From Microcaldota archaeon (lineage in GTDB: Archaea; Micrarchaeota; Micrarchaeia; Norongarragalinales; UBA8480), in NCBI GenBank assembly GCA_021812145.1, contig JAKAOM010000001.1, positions 85,898 to 132,564 of the forward strand: a stretch of 46,667 bases of DNA, given 5' to 3'. Of the stretch, positions 15,749-24,370 are shown piece by piece. The notes under the pieces were generated by a model that was given only the letters and a program-made list of their open reading frames with translations, searched no databases and was not told the DNA's origin. A program made the translations under genes and the position numbers. Position 1 is the stretch's first letter. Every line of letters starts with the position of its first letter.

Positions 15749-17653
15749 TTATTTTAGGGTTGCTTTTATTCTCCTTACTCCTGCGCTTACTGCTTCTTCC
15801 TTTATTATTTTGAACTCTCCTAGCTCGGAAGTGTTTTTGACGTGCGGTCCGGTGCATACTTCCAGGCTGTAATTTCCTATTTTGTACACGCTTACTCTGT
15901 CTCCGTATTTTTCCGTGAACAGCGCTTGCGCACCCAGTTTTTTGGCTTCGTCCACGTTCATTTCGCTTCTTTCGACGTTCAATCCTTTTTTGATTTGGTT
16001 GTTGACTTCGTCTTCCACTTTTTTTATTTCTTCAGGTGTTAGTTTTCTTTCGAGGTTGAAGTCGAACCTGAGCCTTTCCGGCGTTATGTTGCTTCCTTTT
16101 TGTTTTATGTTTTTGTCTATTATTTTTCTAAGCGCTTCGTTCAGCAGGTGGGTGGCGGTGTGCAGTTTTGTTGTTTGTTCTGAAGTGTCTGCAAGCCCTG
16201 ATTTGAATTTTTTTTCAGCTCCTACTCTTGAAGTTTCCTGGTGTTTTTCAAGTTCTTTTGCGTATTCTGCCCTGTGGAACAGCAGGTTTTTTTCTGTTGC
16301 TATTTCTATTATAAGCTCTTCTGGAAAGCCGTATGATTGGTAGAGCAGGAATCCTTCTTTGCCTGTGATTGTGGCTTTGTCTATTTCGCTTTCGGTTATT
16401 TCAGCTTCTTTTATTTCGTAGGCCTTCCCTTGGCTTTTTCTAGTCCATATTTCCTCAATTGTCTGCTCGTGGTTTGGTGCTTGCATTAGCTTGGCGTATT
16501 TTTCTGCGGGTATTGGTGTTTTTTCCTTGAACACTGTTTCAGCTGCTTTTATACCGTCGCTTATGACTTTTTTGAACCTATCCTCCTCTTCTTCAAATTG
16601 AGAGAGTATGAATTTTTTGTTTTTGCTCAGTTCTTCATAGTCCTTTTCGTATATTTCTATTATTTTTTCGGATATTTCTGCTGTGAAGTTTTCTTTTATT
16701 CCCATCTCCCTTCCGTGTCTTATAGCTCTTCTTATGAGCCTTCTTAGAATATAGCCTTGCTCAACGTTGCTTGGAATTATTCTTTTGTCGTCTCCCAGGA
16801 TGAACGTGGCTGCTTTAAGGTGGTCTGCTATTATCCTAGCGCTTCTATCTTCGTATTTTTCTGAAATGTTTTTTATTTTTTCCAGTATTGGTTTGAATAG
16901 TTCCGTGTCGTAGATTGATTTTTTACCCTGAAGCATGGCGGTGGTTCTTTCCAACCCCATTCCCGTGTCCACGTTTTTCTGTTTTAGCATTTCGTATTTT
17001 CCTTCTTTGGTTTTGTTGTACGCCATGAAAACGTCGTTCCAGATTTCAACCCATCTTTTGTCTTTTGTGTCGAATTCCTTCGGGGTGTTTTCGCCTTTCC
17101 AGTAGAACATTTCGCTGCATGGCCCGCACGGGCCTGTTTGTCCCGCTGGACCCCAGAAGTTGTCTTCTTTCGGGAGGAACCTTATCCTTTCAGAAGGTAT
17201 TCCCAGCTTCATCCATATTTCAGCCGACTCTTCATCTCTTGGCGCGTCGCTGTTTCCTTCAAAGCAGGTTACGGCCAATTTTTCTATTGGAATTCCCAGC
17301 CATTTTTCGCTTGTAAGGAATTCGAAGCTCCATTCTATAGCTTCTTTTTTGAAGTAGTCTCCCAGCGACCAGTTGCCTAGCATTTCGAAAAAGGTTAGGT
17401 GAGTGTCGTCTCCCACGCTGTCGATGTCTCCTGTTCTAACGCATTTTTGAGCGTCTGCTATTCTTTTTCCCATGGGGTGCGGCTGGCCCAGTATGAAGGG
17501 AACCAAGGGGTGCATTCCGGCGGTTGTGAAGAGAACTGTTGGGTCGTGCTCTGGAATTAGAGATTCTGATTTTATTATTTTGTGTCCTTTTTCCCTGAAG
17601 AATTCAAAGTATTTTTTTTTAATTTCGCCCGCGGTTATATTCTCTGGTTTCAT
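15749..17653 (-). CDS. alaS: Alanyl-tRNA synthetase, bacterial type, lacking the C-terminal domain
   Basis: The 634-residue protein has the class II catalytic core (TTAGMHPLVPFILGQPHP, CVRTGDIDSVGDDTHLTFFE, GPCGPCSEMFYW), the tRNA-recognition region, and the editing domain with zinc ligands HTATH (about residue 498) and CTGPH (about 599). It stops directly after the editing domain, so the coiled-coil and C-Ala/DHHA1 region that brings most AlaRS proteins to about 870 residues is absent. The core reads like bacterial AlaRS, not the archaeal type, and similar short forms are known in candidate-phyla bacteria. Transfer from such a donor is inferred and needs a tree. It converges on tRNA-Met with one base between. 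Confidence 0.94.
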   Translation of the reverse strand: MKPENITAGEIKKKYFEFFREKGHKIIKSESLIPEHDPTVLFTTAGMHPLVPFILGQPHPMGKRIADAQKCVRTGDIDSVGDDTHLTFFEMLGNWSLGDYFKKEAIEWSFEFLTSEKWLGIPIEKLAVTCFEGNSDAPRDEESAEIWMKLGIPSERIRFLPKEDNFWGPAGQTGPCGPCSEMFYWKGENTPKEFDTKDKRWVEIWNDVFMAYNKTKEGKYEMLKQKNVDTGMGLERTTAMLQGKKSIYDTELFKPILEKIKNISEKYEDRSARIIADHLKAATFILGDDKRIIPSNVEQGYILRRLIRRAIRHGREMGIKENFTAEISEKIIEIYEKDYEELSKNKKFILSQFEEEEDRFKKVISDGIKAAETVFKEKTPIPAEKYAKLMQAPNHEQTIEEIWTRKSQGKAYEIKEAEITESEIDKATITGKEGFLLYQSYGFPEELIIEIATEKNLLFHRAEYAKELEKHQETSRVGAEKKFKSGLADTSEQTTKLHTATHLLNEALRKIIDKNIKQKGSNITPERLRFDFNLERKLTPEEIKKVEDEVNNQIKKGLNVERSEMNVDEAKKLGAQALFTEKYGDRVSVYKIGNYSLEVCTGPHVKNTSELGEFKIIKEEAVSAGVRRIKATLK

Positions 17654-17724
17654 GTTTTAATCTTATAGAGCGATTGTTTTTTAAACATTTTTCCTGCTTT
17701 GCTTTTTAACGAATGGTTTGTTGA

Positions 17725-18008
17725 GTGTGAGGGCGGTACCCCGCCTTTTGTTGTACGAAAAACACCGCGTGTTTTTCTTTTGGCAGCATTAATCTAAGCG
17801 GCTTTAAAAAAGCCTTGCGCCATACGGTGGGGCTCGTTTCACTTCGCTCGCGCGTTAAAGCATCGTTTTTGTCATTTGCTGAAAAACGCCGATCGAATGT
17901 CGTTTCTGCTCCCCACCCCTGCCTTAAGCAGGGAAGGTTTTGCCTTCTGTTTGATTTTTGGTGGGCGGAAGTTCCTCCCTATGAAGGGTAAGCTGCCCGC
18001 CTTCACGC
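17725..18008 (-). ncRNA. rnpB: RNase P RNA
   Basis: The long gene-free, structured stretch 17654-18073 reads on the minus strand as RNase P RNA. The ends pair as helix P1: GTGAAGGCGG (5', plus 17997-18006) with CCGCCCTCAC (3', plus 17727-17736), one mismatch. Other signatures are the CR-I-like GGGAGGAACTTCCGCCC, the CR-II-like GGAGCAGAAACGACA, a GTGAAACGAG segment, the CR-IV TTAGATTAATGCTGCC (bacterial/archaeal consensus AGATGAATG) and a CR-V-like ACAAAAGGCGGGGTA whose GGCGG pairs with the CR-I CCGCC to make P4. The RNA is the catalytic part of tRNA 5'-end processing. Ends are approximate. Confidence 0.82.
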
Positions 18009-18031
18009 TCTATTCTTTTTGAGTTGTTTTC

Positions 18032-18040
18032 ACTTTTAAG
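18032..18040 (-). promoter_or_regulatory. TATA box of RNase P RNA
   Basis: On the minus strand CTTAAAAGT lies 24-32 bases upstream of the predicted RNA 5' end, the usual archaeal spacing. Confidence 0.5.
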
Positions 18041-18073
18041 CGTTTTGTTTATCTTTTAAAATGTTGTTGCTAT

Positions 18074-19081
18074 TTAGCATTCTTTAAGCAGTTTCTGCAT
18101 TATTTTAGGGTGTTTTTCAATTGGTATTGTCTTGAATTGTTTTTTTATGTCGCCTAAAGCGTAGGCGTCGTTTTTCTTGTAGTATTCTGACATTTTTTTC
18201 CAGAAGTTTTTTTTGTCCTTTTTGTAAATTTCTATTGCAACCTCTCTGGTTTTTGAAAGGTTCAGGCTCACTTTGTGTTTGCTTCCTAAAAATTCTTTGA
18301 TTTTATTTTGACTTTCAAGTTTTGAATTAACCGAAGCATTCCAGAACAGGCCGTGCCCTTCAAGTTTTTTAATCATGGCTTCAGGCGTTAATGATGAGTA
18401 TCTATATATTGGGTTTTCAAGATTTATGAATTGAACTCGGTATGTATCTGTGAATCCTATTTTAACTAATGTCATAACAATCATTGAAAAGAGTTTTTTT
18501 AATTCACTTGGTTTGTTAAAATTAGATATGATTTGTTTTATAAAAAATGCCATTGTGATGTTGAATCGATTCATATAATTTTTGTATGAGTACCCTAGCG
18601 TCCAAGCGTCTTGAATAACGTTTACGTATCTTATGTTTTTTGCAAACCTTGTGCGGTATTCTGTATGGTCTAGCATATTTATGCCGAAAATTATATAGAA
18701 TGGTAAGTTGAAGAGTTCAGTTGTCGGATAGATTTCAGGAAGTTTTTTTATTTCTTGTATTGATTTTTCATGGATTATTTCATTTGCTTGTACATAGAGA
18801 ATATAATCACCTTTACATTTTTTTTTCACTTTGTTTGCTGAGTCAGCTAATGAGAGTTGAGGTGTTTTTTTGTCTAAAATCCATTTTTCGCGGTATATTT
18901 TTATTTTTGTGTGTTTTTTTTGTAGTTTCAACAGTTCTTCCCAAGTCCCGTCTGTTGAAAACCCGTCTGAAATCAAAAATTCATCACATGCAGGCAACGC
19001 AGATTCTATTGCTTCAATGAAAGGGTATCCTTGTGATTTTACGTTCCAAACATTCATAAATCCAGATATGCTGTATGTCAT
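18074..19081 (-). CDS. Family 2-like glycosyltransferase
   Basis: This 335-residue protein begins with a GT-A fold: SGFMNVWNVKSQGYPFIEA, then CDEFLISDGFSTDGT (about 32-46) holding the nucleotide-binding Asp. It continues with DYILYVQANEIIHE, where the usual acidic metal-binding motif has Asn in place of one Asp. The second half is a helical tail without obvious membrane segments. It sits divergently beside aglB, so sugar addition to the N-glycan lipid carrier or to surface glycans is likely (inference). The Asp-to-Asn change leaves catalytic status uncertain. Confidence 0.78.
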   Translation of the reverse strand: MTYSISGFMNVWNVKSQGYPFIEAIESALPACDEFLISDGFSTDGTWEELLKLQKKHTKIKIYREKWILDKKTPQLSLADSANKVKKKCKGDYILYVQANEIIHEKSIQEIKKLPEIYPTTELFNLPFYIIFGINMLDHTEYRTRFAKNIRYVNVIQDAWTLGYSYKNYMNRFNITMAFFIKQIISNFNKPSELKKLFSMIVMTLVKIGFTDTYRVQFINLENPIYRYSSLTPEAMIKKLEGHGLFWNASVNSKLESQNKIKEFLGSKHKVSLNLSKTREVAIEIYKKDKKNFWKKMSEYYKKNDAYALGDIKKQFKTIPIEKHPKIMQKLLKEC

Positions 19082-19170
19082 TTCTAATCTCTTTAAATGT
19101 TTGCGGCGAAAGTATTAAAAGTATTGAGCTTTAACATTTTTACACTTTTAGTTGTATTGATTATTGGTGG

Positions 19171-22100
19171 TTGAATTTGATTCTGGAGTTGCTTGCAATT
19201 GTAATAATCGCTTTGCTCGTTTCAGTTCCAGGAGTTATTTTCACATTCGCTTTGCTTAAAGGGGTTGATTTGAATCGCTTTGAAAAAACTCTTATTGGCA
19301 TTTTGCTTGGCTTGTTCATTCCTCCTTTGATGAGTTTTTTCGAATTCGTACTGTTTGGCTGGCTTTTCAACGCTTGGATTTTCATTTTAAACACAATTGT
19401 TTTTCTTGCTTTTTCTATCATTCTTTTTTACACTCAAAAAATAGGTTTCAGTTTTAATTTTGATTTAGGTTCTTTGAATTCCGAAGGCTTTGCTGATTTC
19501 CTTAAGAAGAACAAGGTTTGGGTTATTCTTGCTATTTTGATGATTGTAGGGTTTTACGCACGCTCTGCTTCTCCTTCAACTAATTTTTTCGAGTTTGACC
19601 CTTACTATTACATGAGGGTTACTGAACAGCTTGTTAATTTCGGGGTTCCATTGCTTCATAGTATGGACGTTTACTATCCTTTAGGTTCTAACTATAGAGA
19701 GTTTCCTTTGGTTTCATACATGACTGGAGGCTGGTTTTCGCTTTATTCTCTTTTCACCAACGCTGCTTTTAATCCAAATGTTTTTAACTTCAATTTTGGA
19801 TCTATTAATTTGAATAATTTGATTTTGATTTCCAATGTTTACCCTCCTTTGTTTGGAGCTTTGATGGCTTTCTTTGCTTTTCTTTTAGTGAAAGAGGAGT
19901 ATGGAAGCAGGGCGGGTTTGTTTGCGGCTGGAATAACCGCTTTCATGCCTCAGCTTATTGAAAAATTTGCTTTTGGCGAGGCTTTGCTTGAACCTATGGG
20001 AATTTTTATAGCGATAGCTCTTTTCGCCTTGTACGCGCTGGCTGTCAAACGCAAGAGTTTAAGGTTGGGTTTGATTGCGGCTTTTATGTTTTCAGCTACC
20101 CTTCTGGCTTCTGCAGAGTATGTTTGGCCTTTCATGGTTATTGCGGTTTACATGCTTATTCAGTCTTTTATTGATTTTTGGAACGGGGATTTGGATGACA
20201 GGATGGCTGCGATTAACATTTTGATGGGAGTTGGAGCTTTGATTGCCTACGCTGCAAGTTTTATTTATGGCATTCTAAGAGCGCCTTCTAATTCTATGGT
20301 CTTAACTTTTTTTGCAATCGCGCCTTCCCTGCTGTTTTTTGTAATTAATAAGTTGAAGCTTGCTGAAAACAAGGAGAGGAAGAAAATTGTTTTCGGCGCC
20401 ATAGCTGTTTTCGTTGTTTTGGTTATGTTTGTAACACCTATCGGATACAAGCTTTATGAGTATACTAATGGTCTTGCTGGTTTTGCTTCTAATTCTAATT
20501 TTGTCAGCAAGACTGTTGCTGAGCAGGCGCCGACAACTGCTGGTGTTTTTCCGTCTTCTATGGGCGTTATTGATCCTAATGTTGTTTTGCTTTTAGCTAC
20601 TATTGTTATGATTGTTTCGGCTTCTTTTGTGATTTACAAGAAAAACAAAAGAGAGGGTTTGGCTGCCGGAGTCATTGCTTTTGTTCTGCTTATTTTCCAT
20701 GATTATCTCGACCCAGTCGCTTCTTGGCTTTTCGCTAGCGGAACTTCCTCAAGCAGTCTCGTGCATTTCATGATTGAGAGTTCTATTTTCTGGTATATGG
20801 CCATATTGATTGTGTTGTTCATTCTTGTTCAGTTTTACGAGCCCAGCAAGCATAGGCTTCAACTGCTTTTTGTTGTTTCAATATTTCCAGTTGCGTATAT
20901 TGGTTTAAGTATTATGAAGTATTTGGTTCATTTGGGGGCTGTTTTGGCCGTTGCTGGAGGGGTTTTGTTCGGCGAGGTGGTGCAGACTATTGATGGTTTT
21001 GTTGATTATTTCAAGTGGGGGGTTGATTACAAAAAAATTGTTTTAAGTTTGATGACGGTTATTTCCGCTATTTTGGTTCTTTTGCTTGTAACCGGCGTTC
21101 CTTTGTCCTTTTATCCAGCTCCTTCTGTTGGATTTTTTGATTCTTGTGCTGGAGGCGCTACGAGCGTGATGTGTCAGCTTCAGGTTTCCCGCATTTCTCA
21201 GGATTGGCTTGACGCTATGAGTTGGATGAGCAATAATACAAACATGTTTAACGCTTCAATTCAGCAGAATTGCATTTCTACTTACGGTTACACTTGCAGG
21301 GTGATAAGTTGGTGGGATTATGGTCATTGGACTACTTTCTTAGGAAATACTCAGAGTGTGCTTGATCCTTTTAACCGTTATGAGTTCATGGATCAGGAGG
21401 TTGCTAACGATTTTGTTGGAAGCAATGAGAGCAATCTTGTTAATTCCATGCTTTATTTCCATGCTTCTCAAGTTGAGGTTGATTTTGAACTTATTCAAAA
21501 ATGGGGTGCGCTAGCATATCTTGCTGGGACTTGCACTTACAACAACACTGCTGCTGGAGGGGTGTCGTTGGGTTGTCCGGATCAGTTGAGGATAACTAAC
21601 TGGCAGGTTGGACCTGGGCAGAGTATTTGGGAGTTTCTTCATTATCCTGAATACTTGCAGGTGGTTGGCCAGTGTCCTTTATCCTCTTCAATGTATGCGG
21701 TTAAAAGCAATTTTGACAGTTCTTCCACTCCTTACGATTACTGCATGAGCCAGACTGAGTTGGTTCCTGTTGTTAACAATAATCTTAATCTTGCTGGGGC
21801 GAAGCCGCTTGTTCTTGTTAATTTGATGAGTCCTGTGACTAGTTTAAACAACAATACAGTCTATCTTCTTCCTGTTCAGCAGGGTGTTTTTGTTAACGCA
21901 AATCCTCAAATTCAGTCAAGTTACGGTTCGAACGAGTTTTTTAACTCTGTGTTTGCCAGGCTTTACTTTTTCTCCAATCTTCCAGGCTTTACTTTGTCCT
22001 ACGTTTCTCCTAATGGCGAGGTTAAAATTTTCTCGCTTAACTACACTGCCTATCTTAATTACCTTAATTCTGCTTCTTCGAATTCTTCTGTTGTAAATGC

Positions 22101-22197
22101 GCCTATGATCCCTGCTAACCTTTCGATTAATTCTTCTTTGAATTCGTCAGTTAATCCAGCTATAAATTCAACTTCCTCTAACTCGTCAAACTCCTGA
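19171..22197 (+). CDS. aglB: AglB/STT3 dolichyl-phosphooligosaccharide-protein glycotransferase
   Basis: This 1008-residue membrane enzyme transfers a glycan from a lipid carrier to Asn of N-X-S/T in exported proteins. The N-terminal half has around a dozen membrane helices with the first external-loop acidic motif EFDPYYYMR (E141, D143). The C-terminal soluble domain carries the WWDYG sequon-binding motif at 714-718 (SWWDYGHW). A Ser/Asn-rich tail of about 40 residues (NSS repeats) ends the protein, itself rich in sequons. The start is TTG at 19171, followed by an immediate hydrophobic helix; no in-frame ATG is nearby upstream. Many surface proteins in this window are loaded with N-X-S/T. 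Confidence 0.95.
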   Translation: MNLILELLAIVIIALLVSVPGVIFTFALLKGVDLNRFEKTLIGILLGLFIPPLMSFFEFVLFGWLFNAWIFILNTIVFLAFSIILFYTQKIGFSFNFDLGSLNSEGFADFLKKNKVWVILAILMIVGFYARSASPSTNFFEFDPYYYMRVTEQLVNFGVPLLHSMDVYYPLGSNYREFPLVSYMTGGWFSLYSLFTNAAFNPNVFNFNFGSINLNNLILISNVYPPLFGALMAFFAFLLVKEEYGSRAGLFAAGITAFMPQLIEKFAFGEALLEPMGIFIAIALFALYALAVKRKSLRLGLIAAFMFSATLLASAEYVWPFMVIAVYMLIQSFIDFWNGDLDDRMAAINILMGVGALIAYAASFIYGILRAPSNSMVLTFFAIAPSLLFFVINKLKLAENKERKKIVFGAIAVFVVLVMFVTPIGYKLYEYTNGLAGFASNSNFVSKTVAEQAPTTAGVFPSSMGVIDPNVVLLLATIVMIVSASFVIYKKNKREGLAAGVIAFVLLIFHDYLDPVASWLFASGTSSSSLVHFMIESSIFWYMAILIVLFILVQFYEPSKHRLQLLFVVSIFPVAYIGLSIMKYLVHLGAVLAVAGGVLFGEVVQTIDGFVDYFKWGVDYKKIVLSLMTVISAILVLLLVTGVPLSFYPAPSVGFFDSCAGGATSVMCQLQVSRISQDWLDAMSWMSNNTNMFNASIQQNCISTYGYTCRVISWWDYGHWTTFLGNTQSVLDPFNRYEFMDQEVANDFVGSNESNLVNSMLYFHASQVEVDFELIQKWGALAYLAGTCTYNNTAAGGVSLGCPDQLRITNWQVGPGQSIWEFLHYPEYLQVVGQCPLSSSMYAVKSNFDSSSTPYDYCMSQTELVPVVNNNLNLAGAKPLVLVNLMSPVTSLNNNTVYLLPVQQGVFVNANPQIQSSYGSNEFFNSVFARLYFFSNLPGFTLSYVSPNGEVKIFSLNYTAYLNYLNSASSNSSVVNAPMIPANLSINSSLNSSVNPAINSTSSNSSNS

Positions 22198-22207
22198 TTT
22201 TACGGTT

Positions 22208-22549
22208 TTATTTCCACCAAATTTTGTCCCCTTTTTTAATCCCGTATTTTTTTACGCTTCCCTGCGGTGCTTCTATTAGGTACAGGCTTGGTGGGGGAGT
22301 AACATTAAGCGTGAATGGTTTTACAGTTATTGCTTGAACAACCTTTTTTCCTTCGTCCAAAAATATTGCGTCGAATGTAACAAAGCAGAATAAAGAGTGG
22401 ATTGAATTTTCAAGGCTGGCTTTTTTGGAGAAAAAGAACAGCATGGGGTTTTCAAGTTTTTTCTTGAACATTATTCCCTTAAGCTTTTCATTGAAGCTTC
22501 TAGCTTCATCATGCTTCTTCCACAGTGTTTTTTTTCCAATTCCGATCAT
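22208..22549 (-). CDS. DUF192 family protein
   Basis: This 113-residue protein fits DUF192: KLKGIMFKKKLENPMLFFF, FDAIFLDEGKKVV, a proline-rich turn and the ending YLIEAPQGSVKKYGIKKGDKI. The family forms a small beta-barrel; its role is unknown. The usual Trp/Met (FWM) position is changed here. No export signal is seen. It is convergent with aglB, 11 bases away. Confidence 0.8.
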   Translation of the reverse strand: MIGIGKKTLWKKHDEARSFNEKLKGIMFKKKLENPMLFFFSKKASLENSIHSLFCFVTFDAIFLDEGKKVVQAITVKPFTLNVTPPPSLYLIEAPQGSVKKYGIKKGDKIWWK

Positions 22550-22640
22550 TTAAAATCATTTTTTTTAGTGTTTAGCAGAATATTTTAAAACATTTAGCTT
22601 TTTAATATTATTCGTTTTAAATTGTATTGGTGTTTGTGAC

Positions 22641-23333
22641 TTGCTTAATAGTGTTGGGATTATTCCAGATGGGAACAGGAGGTTCGCAAAAAAAGTCGGC
22701 ATTGACTTCAGCCGGGCTTATCTGAAGGGCTTTGAGAAGGTTCGCGACGTTGTGGAATGGGCTTCTGAGAAGAAGGTAAGGGAAGTTTACTTTTGGGCGT
22801 TGTCTTTTGAGAATTTTTCAAAGAGGTCCAAGGCTGAACTTTCTGTTTTGTTTGGGCTTATGAGAAAATACGTGGATACTGCTTTGAGCGAGAATACTTT
22901 TGTTGATTTGGATTGCAAGGTAAACTTCTTTGGAAATAGAAGTGTTTTGCCTCAATCTGTTTTGTCGAGAATACACGAAATCGAGGTTCAAACCGAAAAT
23001 TGTTCTTCCTATAAAATAGGTGTTGGGATTGCTTACAGCGGACGCGAGGAGATTCTGACCGCTTCAAAAAGAGTGGCGGAGGATGTTCTTGAAGGCAAGT
23101 TTAAAGTTGATGATATTGACGAGGGTTTGTTGTCGAAGTATTTGTACACCTCCTCTTCTCCCGATCTTGTTATTAGAACAGGAGGCGTTTCAAGGCTTAG
23201 CGGTTTCATGCCTTGGCAGGCGGTTTACAGCGAGCTTTACTTTTCAAGAAAGCTTTGGCCAGAATTTGAGAAGAGGGATTTTTTCAAGGCGGTTGATTTT
23301 TTCAATTCTACCGAGCGAAGGTTTGGCAAGTGA
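22641..23333 (+). CDS. uppS: cis-Prenyltransferase (undecaprenyl/dolichyl diphosphate synthase)
   Basis: This 230-residue enzyme condenses isopentenyl diphosphate onto an allylic diphosphate to build the long polyprenol that carries glycans. Family signatures are GIIPDGNRRFAKK with catalytic Asp10, a YFWALSFENFSKRS segment, and PDLVIRTGGVSRLSGF-MPWQAVYSELYF near the C-terminus. The start TTG at 22641 sits just before the conserved motif. It lies beside the geranylgeranyl reductase gene and a few kb from AglB, which fits dolichyl-phosphate supply. Confidence 0.94.
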   Translation: MLNSVGIIPDGNRRFAKKVGIDFSRAYLKGFEKVRDVVEWASEKKVREVYFWALSFENFSKRSKAELSVLFGLMRKYVDTALSENTFVDLDCKVNFFGNRSVLPQSVLSRIHEIEVQTENCSSYKIGVGIAYSGREEILTASKRVAEDVLEGKFKVDDIDEGLLSKYLYTSSSPDLVIRTGGVSRLSGFMPWQAVYSELYFSRKLWPEFEKRDFFKAVDFFNSTERRFGK

Positions 23334-23338
23334 TTTTT

Positions 23339-24370
23339 TTATTTAAAAATAAAATCCATGTCCCCTATTTTTTCAAGTATTTTGTTGAATCCTAAGTTTG
23401 AGCTAAGAATTGCCGCGTCTGTGAAATTGTTGTCCATTTTGTCAAGTATTTTTCTTACAAGCAGGTGCTTTTTTAGGGTTTTTTCTTTCATCCATTCCTT
23501 TTCATAATTTTCCAGCTTTTCAATAGCAGTTATAGCCCCCAGGCTTCCGAACACTATTCCTCCCCCAGTTGTTGGTTTGGTCTGCCCCGCCGCATCTCCA
23601 ATTAGTAGAATGTTGTTTTTTTGTATTCTTTCCCTTTCTTGCATCGGTATGAACGCGTGGAATTGTTTTTTGAGATTTTTGAATTTTTTGATTTCGCTTC
23701 TTTGCAGGAATTTTCCTTGAAGCTCTCTTATTTTTTTGATTTCGGTGGTTCCGAACCCTGTTTTTGTTTCACTTCCGGCAGGAACGATCCATCCAAAGAA
23801 TCCAGGGTAAGCTTCGCTGTCCAAGTAAACGTGCACCATTTTTTCATCGTTTCTGCCTTTAAATTCTGCTTCATAGCAGAGCACTTTTTCTTTTATCTCA
23901 GGAAATCCCGCTGTTTTTGCGGTGGTGGATGAAAATCCATCCGCTCCAACAAGCCAGTTGAATTCTATGGTTTGCCTGTTTGTTTGTATATTGGCTTCAT
24001 TTATTTTTTCAAGTTTTGTTCTAAGCTTTATTTTAGCCCCCTCCGCTTCAGCCTCTGCTATAGCCTCCTCATCAAGTTTTTGTCTGTCTAGAACCACCGC
24101 AACAGGGGTTTTTTTTACAACGCTGAAGTTGAAATGTTTTGAGTGTATCACCGCCCCGTAGATTTCGTTCATCACCGCATTTTCGTATTTCAAGCCTATT
24201 TTTTTCAATCCGCTTGTTGACACGAGCGCTGTGCATTTTCCTTGTTTTCCAACGTAGCTGTGTTCTTCTATTAGCGTTGTTTTGAAGCCTTTTTTTGCGC
24301 TTTCCCTGGCGGCAACTCCGCCTGTTATGCTTCCTCCTACTATAAGAATTTCACTTGATTTTGATTCCAT
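23339..24370 (-). CDS. Geranylgeranyl reductase family FAD-dependent oxidoreductase
   Basis: This 343-residue flavoprotein has an N-terminal FAD-binding motif (ILIVGGSITGGVAARESAKKG, read in two parts around residues 8-28), a TTLIEEHSYVGKQGKCTALVS segment with the family cysteine, WLVGADGFSS in the middle and the second FAD motif NILLIGDAAGQTKPTTGGG. The family saturates geranylgeranyl chains of archaeal ether lipids and polyprenols. The first FAD motif is GGSITGG in place of the usual GxGPAG. Its start overlaps phosphomannomutase by 20 bases, so the two are translationally coupled. Confidence 0.88.
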   Translation of the reverse strand: MESKSSEILIVGGSITGGVAARESAKKGFKTTLIEEHSYVGKQGKCTALVSTSGLKKIGLKYENAVMNEIYGAVIHSKHFNFSVVKKTPVAVVLDRQKLDEEAIAEAEAEGAKIKLRTKLEKINEANIQTNRQTIEFNWLVGADGFSSTTAKTAGFPEIKEKVLCYEAEFKGRNDEKMVHVYLDSEAYPGFFGWIVPAGSETKTGFGTTEIKKIRELQGKFLQRSEIKKFKNLKKQFHAFIPMQERERIQKNNILLIGDAAGQTKPTTGGGIVFGSLGAITAIEKLENYEKEWMKEKTLKKHLLVRKILDKMDNNFTDAAILSSNLGFNKILEKIGDMDFIFK

